From an uncultured Opitutia bacterium (GTDB lineage: Bacteria > Verrucomicrobiota > Verrucomicrobiia > Opitutales > Opitutaceae): a DNA stretch of 64,000 nt. Under the pieces are notes generated by a model that saw only the letters and a program-made list of their open reading frames with translations, was not told the origin of the DNA and searched no databases. This document shows, in pieces, positions 10,344 to 18,344 of this stretch. Both the position numbers and the translations under genes were made by a program. The stretch spans positions 19,017 to 83,016 of the forward strand of contig CAIONS010000069.1 in NCBI GenBank assembly GCA_903859715.1, read 5' to 3'. Within the stretch, counting starts at the first letter, position 1, and each line of letters opens with the position of its first letter.

Positions 10344-12779
10344 TCACAGGCTGCGCAAGCAGTCCGCCGGATTGATCCGCTTCAGCCGGAACAGGCTCGG
10401 GATGCACGCCAGAATCGCGACCAACAAAATCGCGCCTGCCACGCCGGCATAGATGGCGGGGTTGTGCGCATCCACGCCATAAAGCAGTGCCTTGAGAATC
10501 CGCGCCACTTGTGTGGCCGCCAGCCAGCCGATCAGTACACCAAGGAGCGCCGTGAACAGATGTCCACGGGTGAAATTCCGCCAGAGCAGGATCGGCTCAC
10601 CCCCCAGCGCCATCCGGATGCCGAACTCTCGCGACGACTGGAGCACTTGTGAAACCGTCAGGCTGTACACGCCGATCGCGCACAGCAGCACGGCCGCGAT
10701 GGCGTAAAGCAACGTGAGCCGGGTGGTGAGATGCACCGACCCCAGCGTCAGATCGATTTGCTGCCCCAGCGTGGAGGAGAAATACAGCGCCATCCGCGGA
10801 TCGATCCGGTGCACGGCCTCGCGAATCGCCTCCGCCGTCGGCAGCGTCTTGCCGCTCGCCATGAAATAGGCGGTCCCGGGCGCGTTGTCCTCGTCCATCA
10901 TCACATAGATGCCGTCGTTGTTCTGCGCCATGGGCCCGGACGCCTGGAAATTTCGCAGCACCCCGCAGATGACCAGGTGCTGCAGGGGCTCGTCGGGCCG
11001 GTTGCTCTTGATCCGCAGGTACAGAGTGCGCTGCAGCGCACTCTGCCCGGGCCACAACCGCTGGGCCAGCGACGCGGTGATCACCGCGTAGGAAATACCC
11101 TTCGACGGCCGCGTCTTCGGGAAGGTCGTGCCGGCGACGAAAGGAACGCCCAAGGCCGCGAACAATCCGTCGGTCGTGAACGCCGACTTCGCCTCACCCA
11201 GCGGGTGATTCTGCGTGATGGCGTCAGGATCGAGCGCATAGGTACAGTTCGGCGGGCCGCTGTACCCCATCGGCGGCGACATGAAGGCCGCGCCTTCCAT
11301 CCCCGGGAGTCGCATGACTTCATCCAGGATCTTGTTGTAGACCGCGACCCGGTCTTGGATCACCCAGTCGCCATTTTTGGCCTGGCCGGCGCTGAGCGTG
11401 CTGATCGACGCGATGAAAACGCGGCGGGCCTCATAGCCCCAGCCCTCTTCGCTGACCTGCGCGCTGGACCGCACGAGCAGGCCGGCACACACGCCAAGCA
11501 CCGTAAGGAGCGCGATCTGGGCCACGAGCAGCAGGCGGCGCCACAGCGCGTGCCCGCTCCCGCGGTTCGCGTGCGCGTGCTCGCGAATCATTCGCTCGGG
11601 ATCCATCCACAGCAGATAAGCGGCCGGAAGGATGAGCGTCATGGCCGCTGACGCCACTGCGAGCGCCACGGCCATCCAGACGTGATGGGGACCAAACGAG
11701 AATTCCAGCCAGTAGGGCGCGTTCATCAGGGTCAGGCTGTGATGGATGACCGGCGCCAGGACCAGCAGCACACCTAGCCCCAGCAGCGCGGACGCCGCCG
11801 CGATGAGTACGATCTGGAAACAAAGCCCTCGTAGCGCCGCCGTGCGCGGGATTCCCAGCGCCAGCGTCGCCGCTGTCTCCGGACGCCGCCCGAGGAAATC
11901 AATCAGCATGAGGTTGGCGGCGTTGACGCAGCTCACGATTACGAAAAGCAGTGACAGTGAAAACAGGATGAGCGCGCTCACGCGCAGCTGGGGTTCGAGG
12001 TAATAATCCCGGAAGGGAATGACGGCCGCCCGGTATCCCCGCTTGTTGGCCGGGGTTTCCGGGCCGAGGCCATCGAGGATCACCTGCAGGTCCCGCGCGG
12101 CGCGCTCGGGCGTCACCCCTGGCTTCAGACGCGCGAGGCCGTCGCGAAAGGCGTACCAGTCGTAACGATAGGCCTGCCCCGTCGGAAACCAGACCTCCTG
12201 ATCGTTGGGAAAACGGAAGTCCGCTGGCATGACCCCCACCACCGTCACCGTCTGGCCCCCCGTGCTGATCGCCTTGCCGATGATCGCCGGATCGGCGTCG
12301 AACCGCGTCTGCCAGAGACGATGGCTGATGATGATGACCCGAGGCGCACCGTGTTTGTCTTCCGCCGCGGTAAAGAGCCGTCCCAGCAGCGGTCGTGCCC
12401 CGACCAACCGCAAGGCCGACGATGAAACGTAGGCGGCCAGCACCCGCTCGGTCCCGTTATTCGTGGTGATGAACTCGGAACTGTAGAAGGCGATCTCGGC
12501 AAAATCGCTGAAAACCGTCTGTCCCGCCTGCATCGCCCGAAATTCACTTTCCGTGGCGTGCACTCCACTCGTCGGACTGCTGCCGGCAAAGGTCGCGATG
12601 CAAAGTTCTCCCGTCGGGTCGAATGCCGGCCGGCTCAGGAACATCGTGTGGAACAGCGACCAGCTCAGCAACGCCAGCGCGATCGAGACGGCAAACGTCA
12701 GCAGCATGAGCCCGTTCTGCACCCTCCGACGCCCCAGCCGGTGCAGCGAAAGCATGAACTCGAACCAGAGCACATTCAT
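10344..12779 (-). CDS. ADOP-type (MacB/FtsX-like) ABC transporter permease, copy 2
   Basis: An 811-aa paralog of the preceding gene with the same two-fold MacB_PCD-FtsX layout and the same C-terminal RLKRINPADCLRSL. Conserved blocks include LMLIDFLGRR, VGARPLLGRLFT, SREFGIRMALGGEP and LLCAIGVYSLTVSQVLQSS. The start at 12779 (MNVLWFEFML) is chosen by analogy to copy 1; the frame is open to 12857. A 33-base block upstream of the start (12808-12840) is nearly identical to 10149-10181. Function of ADOP permeases is not established; they are often thought to remodel or export at the envelope. Confidence 0.85.
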   Translation of the reverse strand: MNVLWFEFMLSLHRLGRRRVQNGLMLLTFAVSIALALLSWSLFHTMFLSRPAFDPTGELCIATFAGSSPTSGVHATESEFRAMQAGQTVFSDFAEIAFYSSEFITTNNGTERVLAAYVSSSALRLVGARPLLGRLFTAAEDKHGAPRVIIISHRLWQTRFDADPAIIGKAISTGGQTVTVVGVMPADFRFPNDQEVWFPTGQAYRYDWYAFRDGLARLKPGVTPERAARDLQVILDGLGPETPANKRGYRAAVIPFRDYYLEPQLRVSALILFSLSLLFVIVSCVNAANLMLIDFLGRRPETAATLALGIPRTAALRGLCFQIVLIAAASALLGLGVLLVLAPVIHHSLTLMNAPYWLEFSFGPHHVWMAVALAVASAAMTLILPAAYLLWMDPERMIREHAHANRGSGHALWRRLLLVAQIALLTVLGVCAGLLVRSSAQVSEEGWGYEARRVFIASISTLSAGQAKNGDWVIQDRVAVYNKILDEVMRLPGMEGAAFMSPPMGYSGPPNCTYALDPDAITQNHPLGEAKSAFTTDGLFAALGVPFVAGTTFPKTRPSKGISYAVITASLAQRLWPGQSALQRTLYLRIKSNRPDEPLQHLVICGVLRNFQASGPMAQNNDGIYVMMDEDNAPGTAYFMASGKTLPTAEAIREAVHRIDPRMALYFSSTLGQQIDLTLGSVHLTTRLTLLYAIAAVLLCAIGVYSLTVSQVLQSSREFGIRMALGGEPILLWRNFTRGHLFTALLGVLIGWLAATQVARILKALLYGVDAHNPAIYAGVAGAILLVAILACIPSLFRLKRINPADCLRSL

Positions 12780-12897
12780 AAGGGGCGGCTGAACGAAGCG
12801 GTGCGGGGACACGTTGGCCATGCTAATTCCCAACGGCACCCGCGACAGATTGCACAAGACCCCGCGGTGATTTCAGCCCGTGACTTGGGCAAGAGCC

Positions 12898-13012
12898 GGA
12901 TTAAGCGCGAAGACGCAAAGGTGCGAAGGACGGAGCTAATTCGGAATCTCCGAGATAGGGACGCCTGCTTTTGCGATCAGCCTTCGCGACTTCGCCTCTT
13001 CGCGCTTAACCC
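12898..13012. repeat. Extragenic palindrome of the 'cgcaaag' type
   Basis: Arms at 12898-12929 and 12981-13012 are imperfect inverted copies built from gcgaag/cgcaaag units, matching the element at 10240-10327. The TAA stop of the GH43-type gene (13006-13008) lies inside the right arm. Confidence 0.7.
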
Positions 13013-13899
13013 AACCTCAGCCCGTCCACCGTTTCCCGCACGGGCAGAAATTTGGTCCGCTCGAATCCCGGACGATTCGGCGTGTGCAGGGCCATCATCA
13101 GCTCTCCCTCCAAGGTCCGGAACATCATCGGGTGGCCGCCATCGGCGGCATACAGCGGCGCCGGTGACTGCACCCACGGTCCCGTGAGGGTGCCGCTGGT
13201 GCTGCGTGCCACACCCGTGAGGTAGCCGCCCGCCCCGAAACTCGACCACAGCATCAGTAGCTCGCCTGACGCGGTGCGGTGCAGCCACGGGCCGTCGGTC
13301 ACGCGGTAGCCGGAAAATTCTCCCCACGTCTGCGGCCGGCTCCACGCCGCTTCGCTGGCACAAAACAACCGGCGCGGTTCACCCGCGACCGCGCTCAGAT
13401 CCGCCGTCAACGGCAGCGCATGCATCTCGCCATCGGGCACCTGCACCCATTCGCGCACGAAAACCAGCCAGGGCGTTCCGTCGGCCTCAACGTGCAGCGT
13501 GCCGTCGATGCACGGCCAGCCCGCCGGCGTCACCGGTCCTTCGCCGGCCGGACGGAACGGCCCGTCGGGTGCATCGGCCACATAGATCCGGGTATAGCGG
13601 CGCTCCGGCCGCGCCAGATCGGTGCCGTGCATGAACGAGCCGAACAAATACCAACGTCCGCGATAGGCATGCACCTCGGGCGCCCAGAAATAAGTCACTC
13701 CGTCCGGCCCGGCCGCCGTGAGCGCAGGCCGCGGCTCGCTCCACGTCTTCAGGTCAGAACTCGAACGCACCACAAATCCACCGTGCGCCGCCTCGCCAAA
13801 CCCACCCGTGCCAAACAGGAGATAGCGGCCCGCCGCCCCATCGGTCACGATGAAGGGATCGCGGATCTGGATATCGGCGAGTGGCGTACCAAAATTCAT
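13006..13899 (-). CDS. GH43-type glycoside hydrolase (five-bladed propeller)
   Basis: A 297-aa protein without a signal peptide. Family features are the N-terminal catalytic-base region IRDPFIV, the WAPEVHAYRGRWYL motif (GH43 usually has WAPxV/xH) and the later IDGTLHVEADGTPWLVF strand matching 'ID...F.D.DG..YL'. GH43 enzymes are mainly alpha-L-arabinofuranosidases, xylosidases and arabinanases. It fits with the GH51 and GH127 genes upstream. It lies 130 bases after the cyanophycinase-like gene, with a palindrome in the gap, so it may be the last gene of the operon or separately expressed. GH117- or DUF-type propellers are alternatives. Confidence 0.75.
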   Translation of the reverse strand: MNFGTPLADIQIRDPFIVTDGAAGRYLLFGTGGFGEAAHGGFVVRSSSDLKTWSEPRPALTAAGPDGVTYFWAPEVHAYRGRWYLFGSFMHGTDLARPERRYTRIYVADAPDGPFRPAGEGPVTPAGWPCIDGTLHVEADGTPWLVFVREWVQVPDGEMHALPLTADLSAVAGEPRRLFCASEAAWSRPQTWGEFSGYRVTDGPWLHRTASGELLMLWSSFGAGGYLTGVARSTSGTLTGPWVQSPAPLYAADGGHPMMFRTLEGELMMALHTPNRPGFERTKFLPVRETVDGLRLG

Positions 13900-13926
13900 C
13901 TCTATGAAGATCGATCTCGATCAGAA

Positions 13927-14017
13927 TTTAACCACGAAGGTCACCAAGCGCACGAAGACCTGATCAGGATCCGGAAGGATCGAACCCTTCGTGATCTTCG
14001 TGCCCTTCGTGGTTAAA
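13927..14017. repeat. Extragenic palindrome of the 'cacgaagg' type
   Basis: Perfect 13-base arms tttaaccacgaag (13927-13939) and cttcgtggttaaa (14005-14017) bound imperfect cacgaag repeats. When translated by chance, this family gives NHEGHEEHEG-like peptides. It fills most of the gap between the GH43-type and cyanophycinase-like genes. Confidence 0.75.
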
Positions 14018-14029
14018 CATCCGATCCAC

Positions 14030-14884
14030 TCAGACGTGCGCCGTCACAAGAGCCGTGAGTTCCAGGCACAGGCCTTCCGGCAGTTCCTTCTCCTCGGCGC
14101 CGTGATAATAAAACGCCGGGCCGTGCTCGATGGTGATCTTCCCCTCGTGCAGGCGCGCGACCGCGCCGTTGCCGATGCCGAGCACCGTCTCGGCGGGATT
14201 GAGCCGGAGGTAGCCCTTGATCTTGCCCACCCGGCCCGCGTACTCGTTGCTGTCGGCCGGCGGATGATGCGGGTTGACGACCACCGGCAATACCCCGATC
14301 GACTTGCGCGTCGGCACATCCACGACGGGGAAATCATTGGTGCAGCCAATGACCGTGCCGGCGACATTCGAACCGGCGCTCGAGCCGTTGTAAGGCACCC
14401 CGGCGAGCACCCGCTCCCGGATGGCGGCGAGCTGCCTCGTCTCGATCAGCGTGCGGAGCAGCAGGAAGGTTTCGCCACCTCCGACAAAGAAGGCCTCGGC
14501 CTCGGCGATTTTCTTCAGCGCCGCCTCTCCTTCCCAATGGTGGAGGGACTCCGCCTCGTAGTGATCATCCGCAAACAGCAGCTTCAGCTTCTGCTCGTCC
14601 GCGTTGCGCTTGTCCGGCTCCGTGGCATGCAGCACGAGCAGGATCTTCTTCCGCGCCCCATAATGCAGGTTGTGCGCCGCACGCACGGCATCCGTGAACT
14701 TGCCGTCCTTCGTGATCGTGCCGCCGCTGATCATGACGGAGGCCCGCGGGCCTGTGAAAAAATTGGGCCCGGCCGGAAACAACCCGTCCTTGGTCATCTC
14801 GGCCTGGAGCAGGGGCGGCAGCGTGGCAGCGGCGCCGGCCACGGCGACGGTTTGCAGGAAAGTGCGGCGGGTGAAGGTACTCAT
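14030..14884 (-). CDS. Cyanophycinase-like S51 peptidase, Tat-exported
   Basis: A 284-aa protein. The N-terminus is a twin-arginine signal (STFTRRTFLQTVAVAGAAAT). The serine nucleophile motif is YNGSSAGSNVAGT, and FFVGGGETFLLLRTL matches the family's upstream glycine-rich loop. S51 peptidases cleave cyanophycin or alpha-aspartyl peptides. Its ATG overlaps the stop of the M28 peptidase gene by four bases (ATGA at 14881-14884), so it is translationally coupled to it. Cyanophycin itself is not implied; in this operon a glycopeptide-derived substrate is plausible. Confidence 0.8.
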   Translation of the reverse strand: MSTFTRRTFLQTVAVAGAAATLPPLLQAEMTKDGLFPAGPNFFTGPRASVMISGGTITKDGKFTDAVRAAHNLHYGARKKILLVLHATEPDKRNADEQKLKLLFADDHYEAESLHHWEGEAALKKIAEAEAFFVGGGETFLLLRTLIETRQLAAIRERVLAGVPYNGSSAGSNVAGTVIGCTNDFPVVDVPTRKSIGVLPVVVNPHHPPADSNEYAGRVGKIKGYLRLNPAETVLGIGNGAVARLHEGKITIEHGPAFYYHGAEEKELPEGLCLELTALVTAHV

Positions 14885-16422
14885 GGTTTAAGAGGAGAAG
14901 CGGGTGCGTCGGCGAACGGCCACAGGCCGACGCCTTTCAGGCGGTTTTCAAGGGCAAATTTCCTGAACAGGGCCTCGACCTCGGATGGGGCCAGCCGGCT
15001 CGTCGTGAGCCCGGGCTCGTTCGCGAGCCGGTAGGTGAGCGCCGCGATCACCGCGGCTGACTCGGGAATCAGGCGGACATCCACCTTGTCGATGGTGTCG
15101 GCGAAATCGTGATAATAGCGGACGGAGTCCGGCGCAATGAATCCGCCAAACGTGATCGCGCGGATGCCTTCCAGCTGGAAGGACGTGTGGTCGCTGCCAA
15201 ACCAGTTGATGTTGCCGACGCCCTGTTTGAGCGGGTGCGCGCCGAGCGAGGCGTTGAAGCGCTCCAGCAACGGCAGCAGATCGTCGTAGCCGAGCGAGTT
15301 TACCGACAGCGGAAAGCCGACCATGTCGAGATTGACCACCGCGGCGACGGGTTGGCCGCGGAGCGCGGCTGCATGGATGCGCGAACCCCACAGGCCCTGC
15401 TCCTCGCCGTTGAACCAGACCAGTTCGACCGTCCGGAGATTTTGCGGCGCGTGGGCGTGGAGCAGCTTGGCAAGCACGTACAGCTGCGCGGTGCCGACGC
15501 CGTTGTCCATCGCCCCCTGCCCCAAATCCCAGGAATCAAAATGCGCGCCCACCACGATCCGGTCGGCCGTGCGGCCGGGAAACGTCGCGACGATGTTCGC
15601 GGTCTCGATCTCCTCGCAATGCGAGCGCACCTCCATGCTCACCCGCACGGTTTCGCCGCGCTTCAGCAGCCGGAGCATCCAGTTGCCCTCCTCCTGCGTG
15701 AGGCTGAAGACCGGGATGCGCAGCGGTTCGCCCGTGAAGGAGCCGGTGCGCGCCAGCAGCTGGCCGCCGGCCACGCGGTTGATGAAAAGGATGCCGCGCA
15801 TCCCGTGCTTCACGGCGGCATTCTCATACTGCCCGCGCGGCACCGTGGTATTCGGTCCGAGCAGGCCGACCTTTCCCTTGGCGTCGAGGTGGGCAAAATC
15901 CTCGTCGCGGCCCTGGCCGATGTCCACGACCTCGGCCTCGAACTTCGCCTGCGGCTGCGTGTAGCTGAGCGCCGCCACGCGCAAGGGGCGGTGCAGCGGC
16001 GCGAGCAACATCACCTCGTCGCGTTCGCGAACCCAGCCGGGCATCTTGAATTTCTCCAGCCGGGCATCGACCCCGAGCGCCTTCAGCTTCTCCACCGTGC
16101 GCTCCAGTGCGCCACGATTCCCGGGCGAGCCCGTCAGCCGGCCACCAAAGTCATCGCAAAGCTGCGTGAGGAATTCATGCCCCGAGGTATCGGCGTGCGC
16201 CTCCGCGACAATGGCATCCTGCACCGCCTGCGCCCGCAGCGGCCCCCCGCCCACCAGCATCACCACCACCCCCACCGCCGCCCAGCCCCACCCGCGCAGT
16301 TTGTCACCTAATGGGTGACAAACGGGCCTTTGCCCCCCGAGACCAACGCGGGGAAGTTTGTCACCCATTAGGTGACAAACTGCACTAAATGGGGTGGCGG
16401 GCGGGCGATGGACGAGGTTCAT
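14881..16422 (-). CDS. M28-family metallopeptidase (aminopeptidase), exported
   Basis: A 513-aa protein. The zinc-binding order of M28 is visible: GAHFDSWDLGQGAMDNGVG (His and bridging Asp), WFNGEEQGLWGS (catalytic Glu and zinc Glu), NLDMVG (Asp) and a C-terminal YYHDFADT with His. A PA-like domain lies between the N-terminus and the catalytic domain (VGLLGPNTTVPRGQYENAAVKHGMRG region). The ATG at 16422 forms an ATGA overlap with the GH127 stop. The first 42 codons run through the inverted palindromes at 16296-16383, and the hydrophobic export segment (AAVGVVVMLVGGGPLRAQA) comes only after them, so translation might instead start downstream. Confidence 0.85.
   Translation of the reverse strand: MNLVHRPPATPFSAVCHLMGDKLPRVGLGGQRPVCHPLGDKLRGWGWAAVGVVVMLVGGGPLRAQAVQDAIVAEAHADTSGHEFLTQLCDDFGGRLTGSPGNRGALERTVEKLKALGVDARLEKFKMPGWVRERDEVMLLAPLHRPLRVAALSYTQPQAKFEAEVVDIGQGRDEDFAHLDAKGKVGLLGPNTTVPRGQYENAAVKHGMRGILFINRVAGGQLLARTGSFTGEPLRIPVFSLTQEEGNWMLRLLKRGETVRVSMEVRSHCEEIETANIVATFPGRTADRIVVGAHFDSWDLGQGAMDNGVGTAQLYVLAKLLHAHAPQNLRTVELVWFNGEEQGLWGSRIHAAALRGQPVAAVVNLDMVGFPLSVNSLGYDDLLPLLERFNASLGAHPLKQGVGNINWFGSDHTSFQLEGIRAITFGGFIAPDSVRYYHDFADTIDKVDVRLIPESAAVIAALTYRLANEPGLTTSRLAPSEVEALFRKFALENRLKGVGLWPFADAPASPLKP
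16296..16383. repeat. Pair of inverted perfect palindromes inside the M28 leader region
   Basis: Two 25-base palindromes (16299-16323 and 16356-16380), each with arms GTTTGTCACC and GGTGACAAAC around a five-base centre, are exact reverse complements of each other. Including three flanking bases they form 28-base terminal inverted repeats of an 88-base element. It lies in frame near the 5' end of the M28 gene. Confidence 0.85.
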
Positions 16423-18344
16423 GATTCTTGGATCCAGACGCGCATTTCGCCTTCGCCGCGGTTGGCCCAGAGGCCGTAGGGAATGGCGCGCAGGGACAGG
16501 GCTTCGGTTTTCGGTGGAGTTGTCGTGTAAAGCGACGGGCTGGGTTGGACCCGCACGCCCTGGCCTTCAATCACCACGCAGCCACCGAGCAAGGTTGCAT
16601 CGCGGCGGGCGGTCAGGCTGGCGGTGCGTGGCAATGTCACTGCGGCGAGGTTGGCACCGTTGTCCGGTTCCTCGAGGCAGTACACCACCGGCCCCCGCTG
16701 CAGCGCCACCTTGCCCGCGGCCGTCGACAGGCGCGGGTCGGCGCGCACGCGCTCGATAGGCATGGGCAGGGTGAGAAAAATCTTGTCGCCCGGCTGCCAG
16801 ACCCGGCGCAAGACCGCGTAGCCCTTCACCGGCGCGAGCGGCTGTGACTGGCCATTGATCGCCAGCGTGGCCCCGCGGCACCAGCCCGGGATGCGCAGCT
16901 GCAGCGTAAACTCCAGCGGCGCGGCCGGCCGGACCTCGATGGCCACTTCCTCCGTCCACGGATAGTCGGTGCGCAGCGCGAACTTCACCTCGGCGCCGCC
17001 GACCGTGAAGCGCAGGTCAGACTCGGCATACAGATGCAGCGCAATGCCGTCGGGGCGCAACGACGCCACATAGTCGGCGAGCGAGGCGAAGAGCCGCGCG
17101 ACATTCGGCGGACAGCACGCGCAGCCGAACCAGCCGACGCGCTGCGTCTTGACGAGGTGACATTCGTAGCGGCGCTTCGCCACCGCCGGGATGAGCTCGA
17201 GCGGGTTGACGTAGAAAAACTTCGTGCCGTCGAGCGACATGCCACTGAGCACGTTGTTGTAGAGCGAGCGCTCCATCACGTCGGCGAATTCCCCGCGCAG
17301 TTCCAGATCCAGCATGCGTCGCGCAAAGAAGATCACGCCGATCGCCGCGCAGGTCTCGGAATAGGCGCGGTCCGGCGGCAGATCGAACGGCTCGGTGAAT
17401 TTCTCACCGTAAGGCTCCGAGCCCACTCCACCCGTAATGTAGAGATGGCGGCTCACCAGGCTGCTCCAGAGCGTGTGGCACGAACGCACCAGCGACGCGT
17501 CGCCCAGCTCGTGCGCCAGATCCGCCATCGCCGCGAGCAGGTACATCTGCCGCACGGCATGGCCGACCGGCTCCGTCAATTCGCGCACCGGGCGGGCGGC
17601 CTGCAGCGTGGCGAGGCCGTCGAAATACATGTGCCAGGGGAGCGGATCGGCCCGGCGCCGGGATTCCTCCATGAGGTAATTGGGCGACTGGCCGCGCTGA
17701 TCGATGAAATATGCGGCAAGCTGCGCATAACGCGTCTCACCGGTGGCACGGGCGAGTTTGACGAGCGCAAGCTCGATCTCCTCATGGCCGCAATAGCCCG
17801 GGATCTGCCCGGGCCCGAGGCCGAACGTGCGCTCGATCAGGTCCGCCAGCTTGCGCACGACGGCGAGCAGCGTGCGCTTGCCGGTGGCCTGGAAGTGCGC
17901 CACGCCCGCCTCGATCATGTGGCCGGCGACATAAAGTTCATGGCAATCGCGCAGGTTGGCCCAGCGGTTCTGCGGCTCGACGAGTTGGAAATAGGTGTTG
18001 AGGTAGCCGTCCGCGCCCTGCGCTTTCGCGAGCGTCGCGATCAGGCGGTCCAGCTCGGCCTCAAGCGCGGCATCCGCATGCGTGGCGAGCCGGTAGGCCG
18101 CGGCCTCGATCCACTTGGCGAGATCGGAATCCTGCCAGAACAGCCCGTAGAATTTTCCCGGCTTCTCGCCGGCCGCGACCTGAAAGTTATGCACGCACCC
18201 GCTGGGCTCCGCGCCGGCCACGCGGTCGTTGAGCGCTTCCCACTGGTAGGGAATGACCACCTCGCGCACGAGACGGACCCGCTCGGCCAGGAACCCGCGC
18301 GTAAAACGAACCTGATTGAGCGGCAGGGCCGAAATGTAATTCAT
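16419..18344 (-). CDS. GH127 beta-L-arabinofuranosidase-type enzyme (DUF1680)
   Basis: A 641-aa protein with an (alpha/alpha)6-barrel and C-terminal beta domains. The zinc/cysteine site is visible as RRYECHLVKTQRV followed by GCACCPPN, corresponding to the Glu, Cys and Cys-Cys ligands of GH127, where one Cys is the nucleophile. GH127 releases beta-L-arabinofuranose, for example from hydroxyproline-linked oligosaccharides; some members have other specificities. The start at 18344 (MNYISALPLNQVRF) gives an ATGA overlap with the GH51 stop. No signal peptide is present, so it acts inside the cell or periplasm on imported oligosaccharides. Confidence 0.88.
   Translation of the reverse strand: MNYISALPLNQVRFTRGFLAERVRLVREVVIPYQWEALNDRVAGAEPSGCVHNFQVAAGEKPGKFYGLFWQDSDLAKWIEAAAYRLATHADAALEAELDRLIATLAKAQGADGYLNTYFQLVEPQNRWANLRDCHELYVAGHMIEAGVAHFQATGKRTLLAVVRKLADLIERTFGLGPGQIPGYCGHEEIELALVKLARATGETRYAQLAAYFIDQRGQSPNYLMEESRRRADPLPWHMYFDGLATLQAARPVRELTEPVGHAVRQMYLLAAMADLAHELGDASLVRSCHTLWSSLVSRHLYITGGVGSEPYGEKFTEPFDLPPDRAYSETCAAIGVIFFARRMLDLELRGEFADVMERSLYNNVLSGMSLDGTKFFYVNPLELIPAVAKRRYECHLVKTQRVGWFGCACCPPNVARLFASLADYVASLRPDGIALHLYAESDLRFTVGGAEVKFALRTDYPWTEEVAIEVRPAAPLEFTLQLRIPGWCRGATLAINGQSQPLAPVKGYAVLRRVWQPGDKIFLTLPMPIERVRADPRLSTAAGKVALQRGPVVYCLEEPDNGANLAAVTLPRTASLTARRDATLLGGCVVIEGQGVRVQPSPSLYTTTPPKTEALSLRAIPYGLWANRGEGEMRVWIQES

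Noticed and set aside
7679..12779. MacAB-type efflux permeases
   Set aside because: Although MacB-like in fold, both lack a fused or adjacent ATPase and have a duplicated core, as in ADOP proteins.
10240..13012. CRISPR-like repeats from the cgcaaag units
   Set aside because: Units are inverted and irregular with no constant spacers and no cas genes nearby.
13279..14016. Plus-strand ORF of 245 codons ending in an NHEGHQAHED peptide
   Set aside because: Antisense to the GH43-type gene and then within a palindromic repeat.
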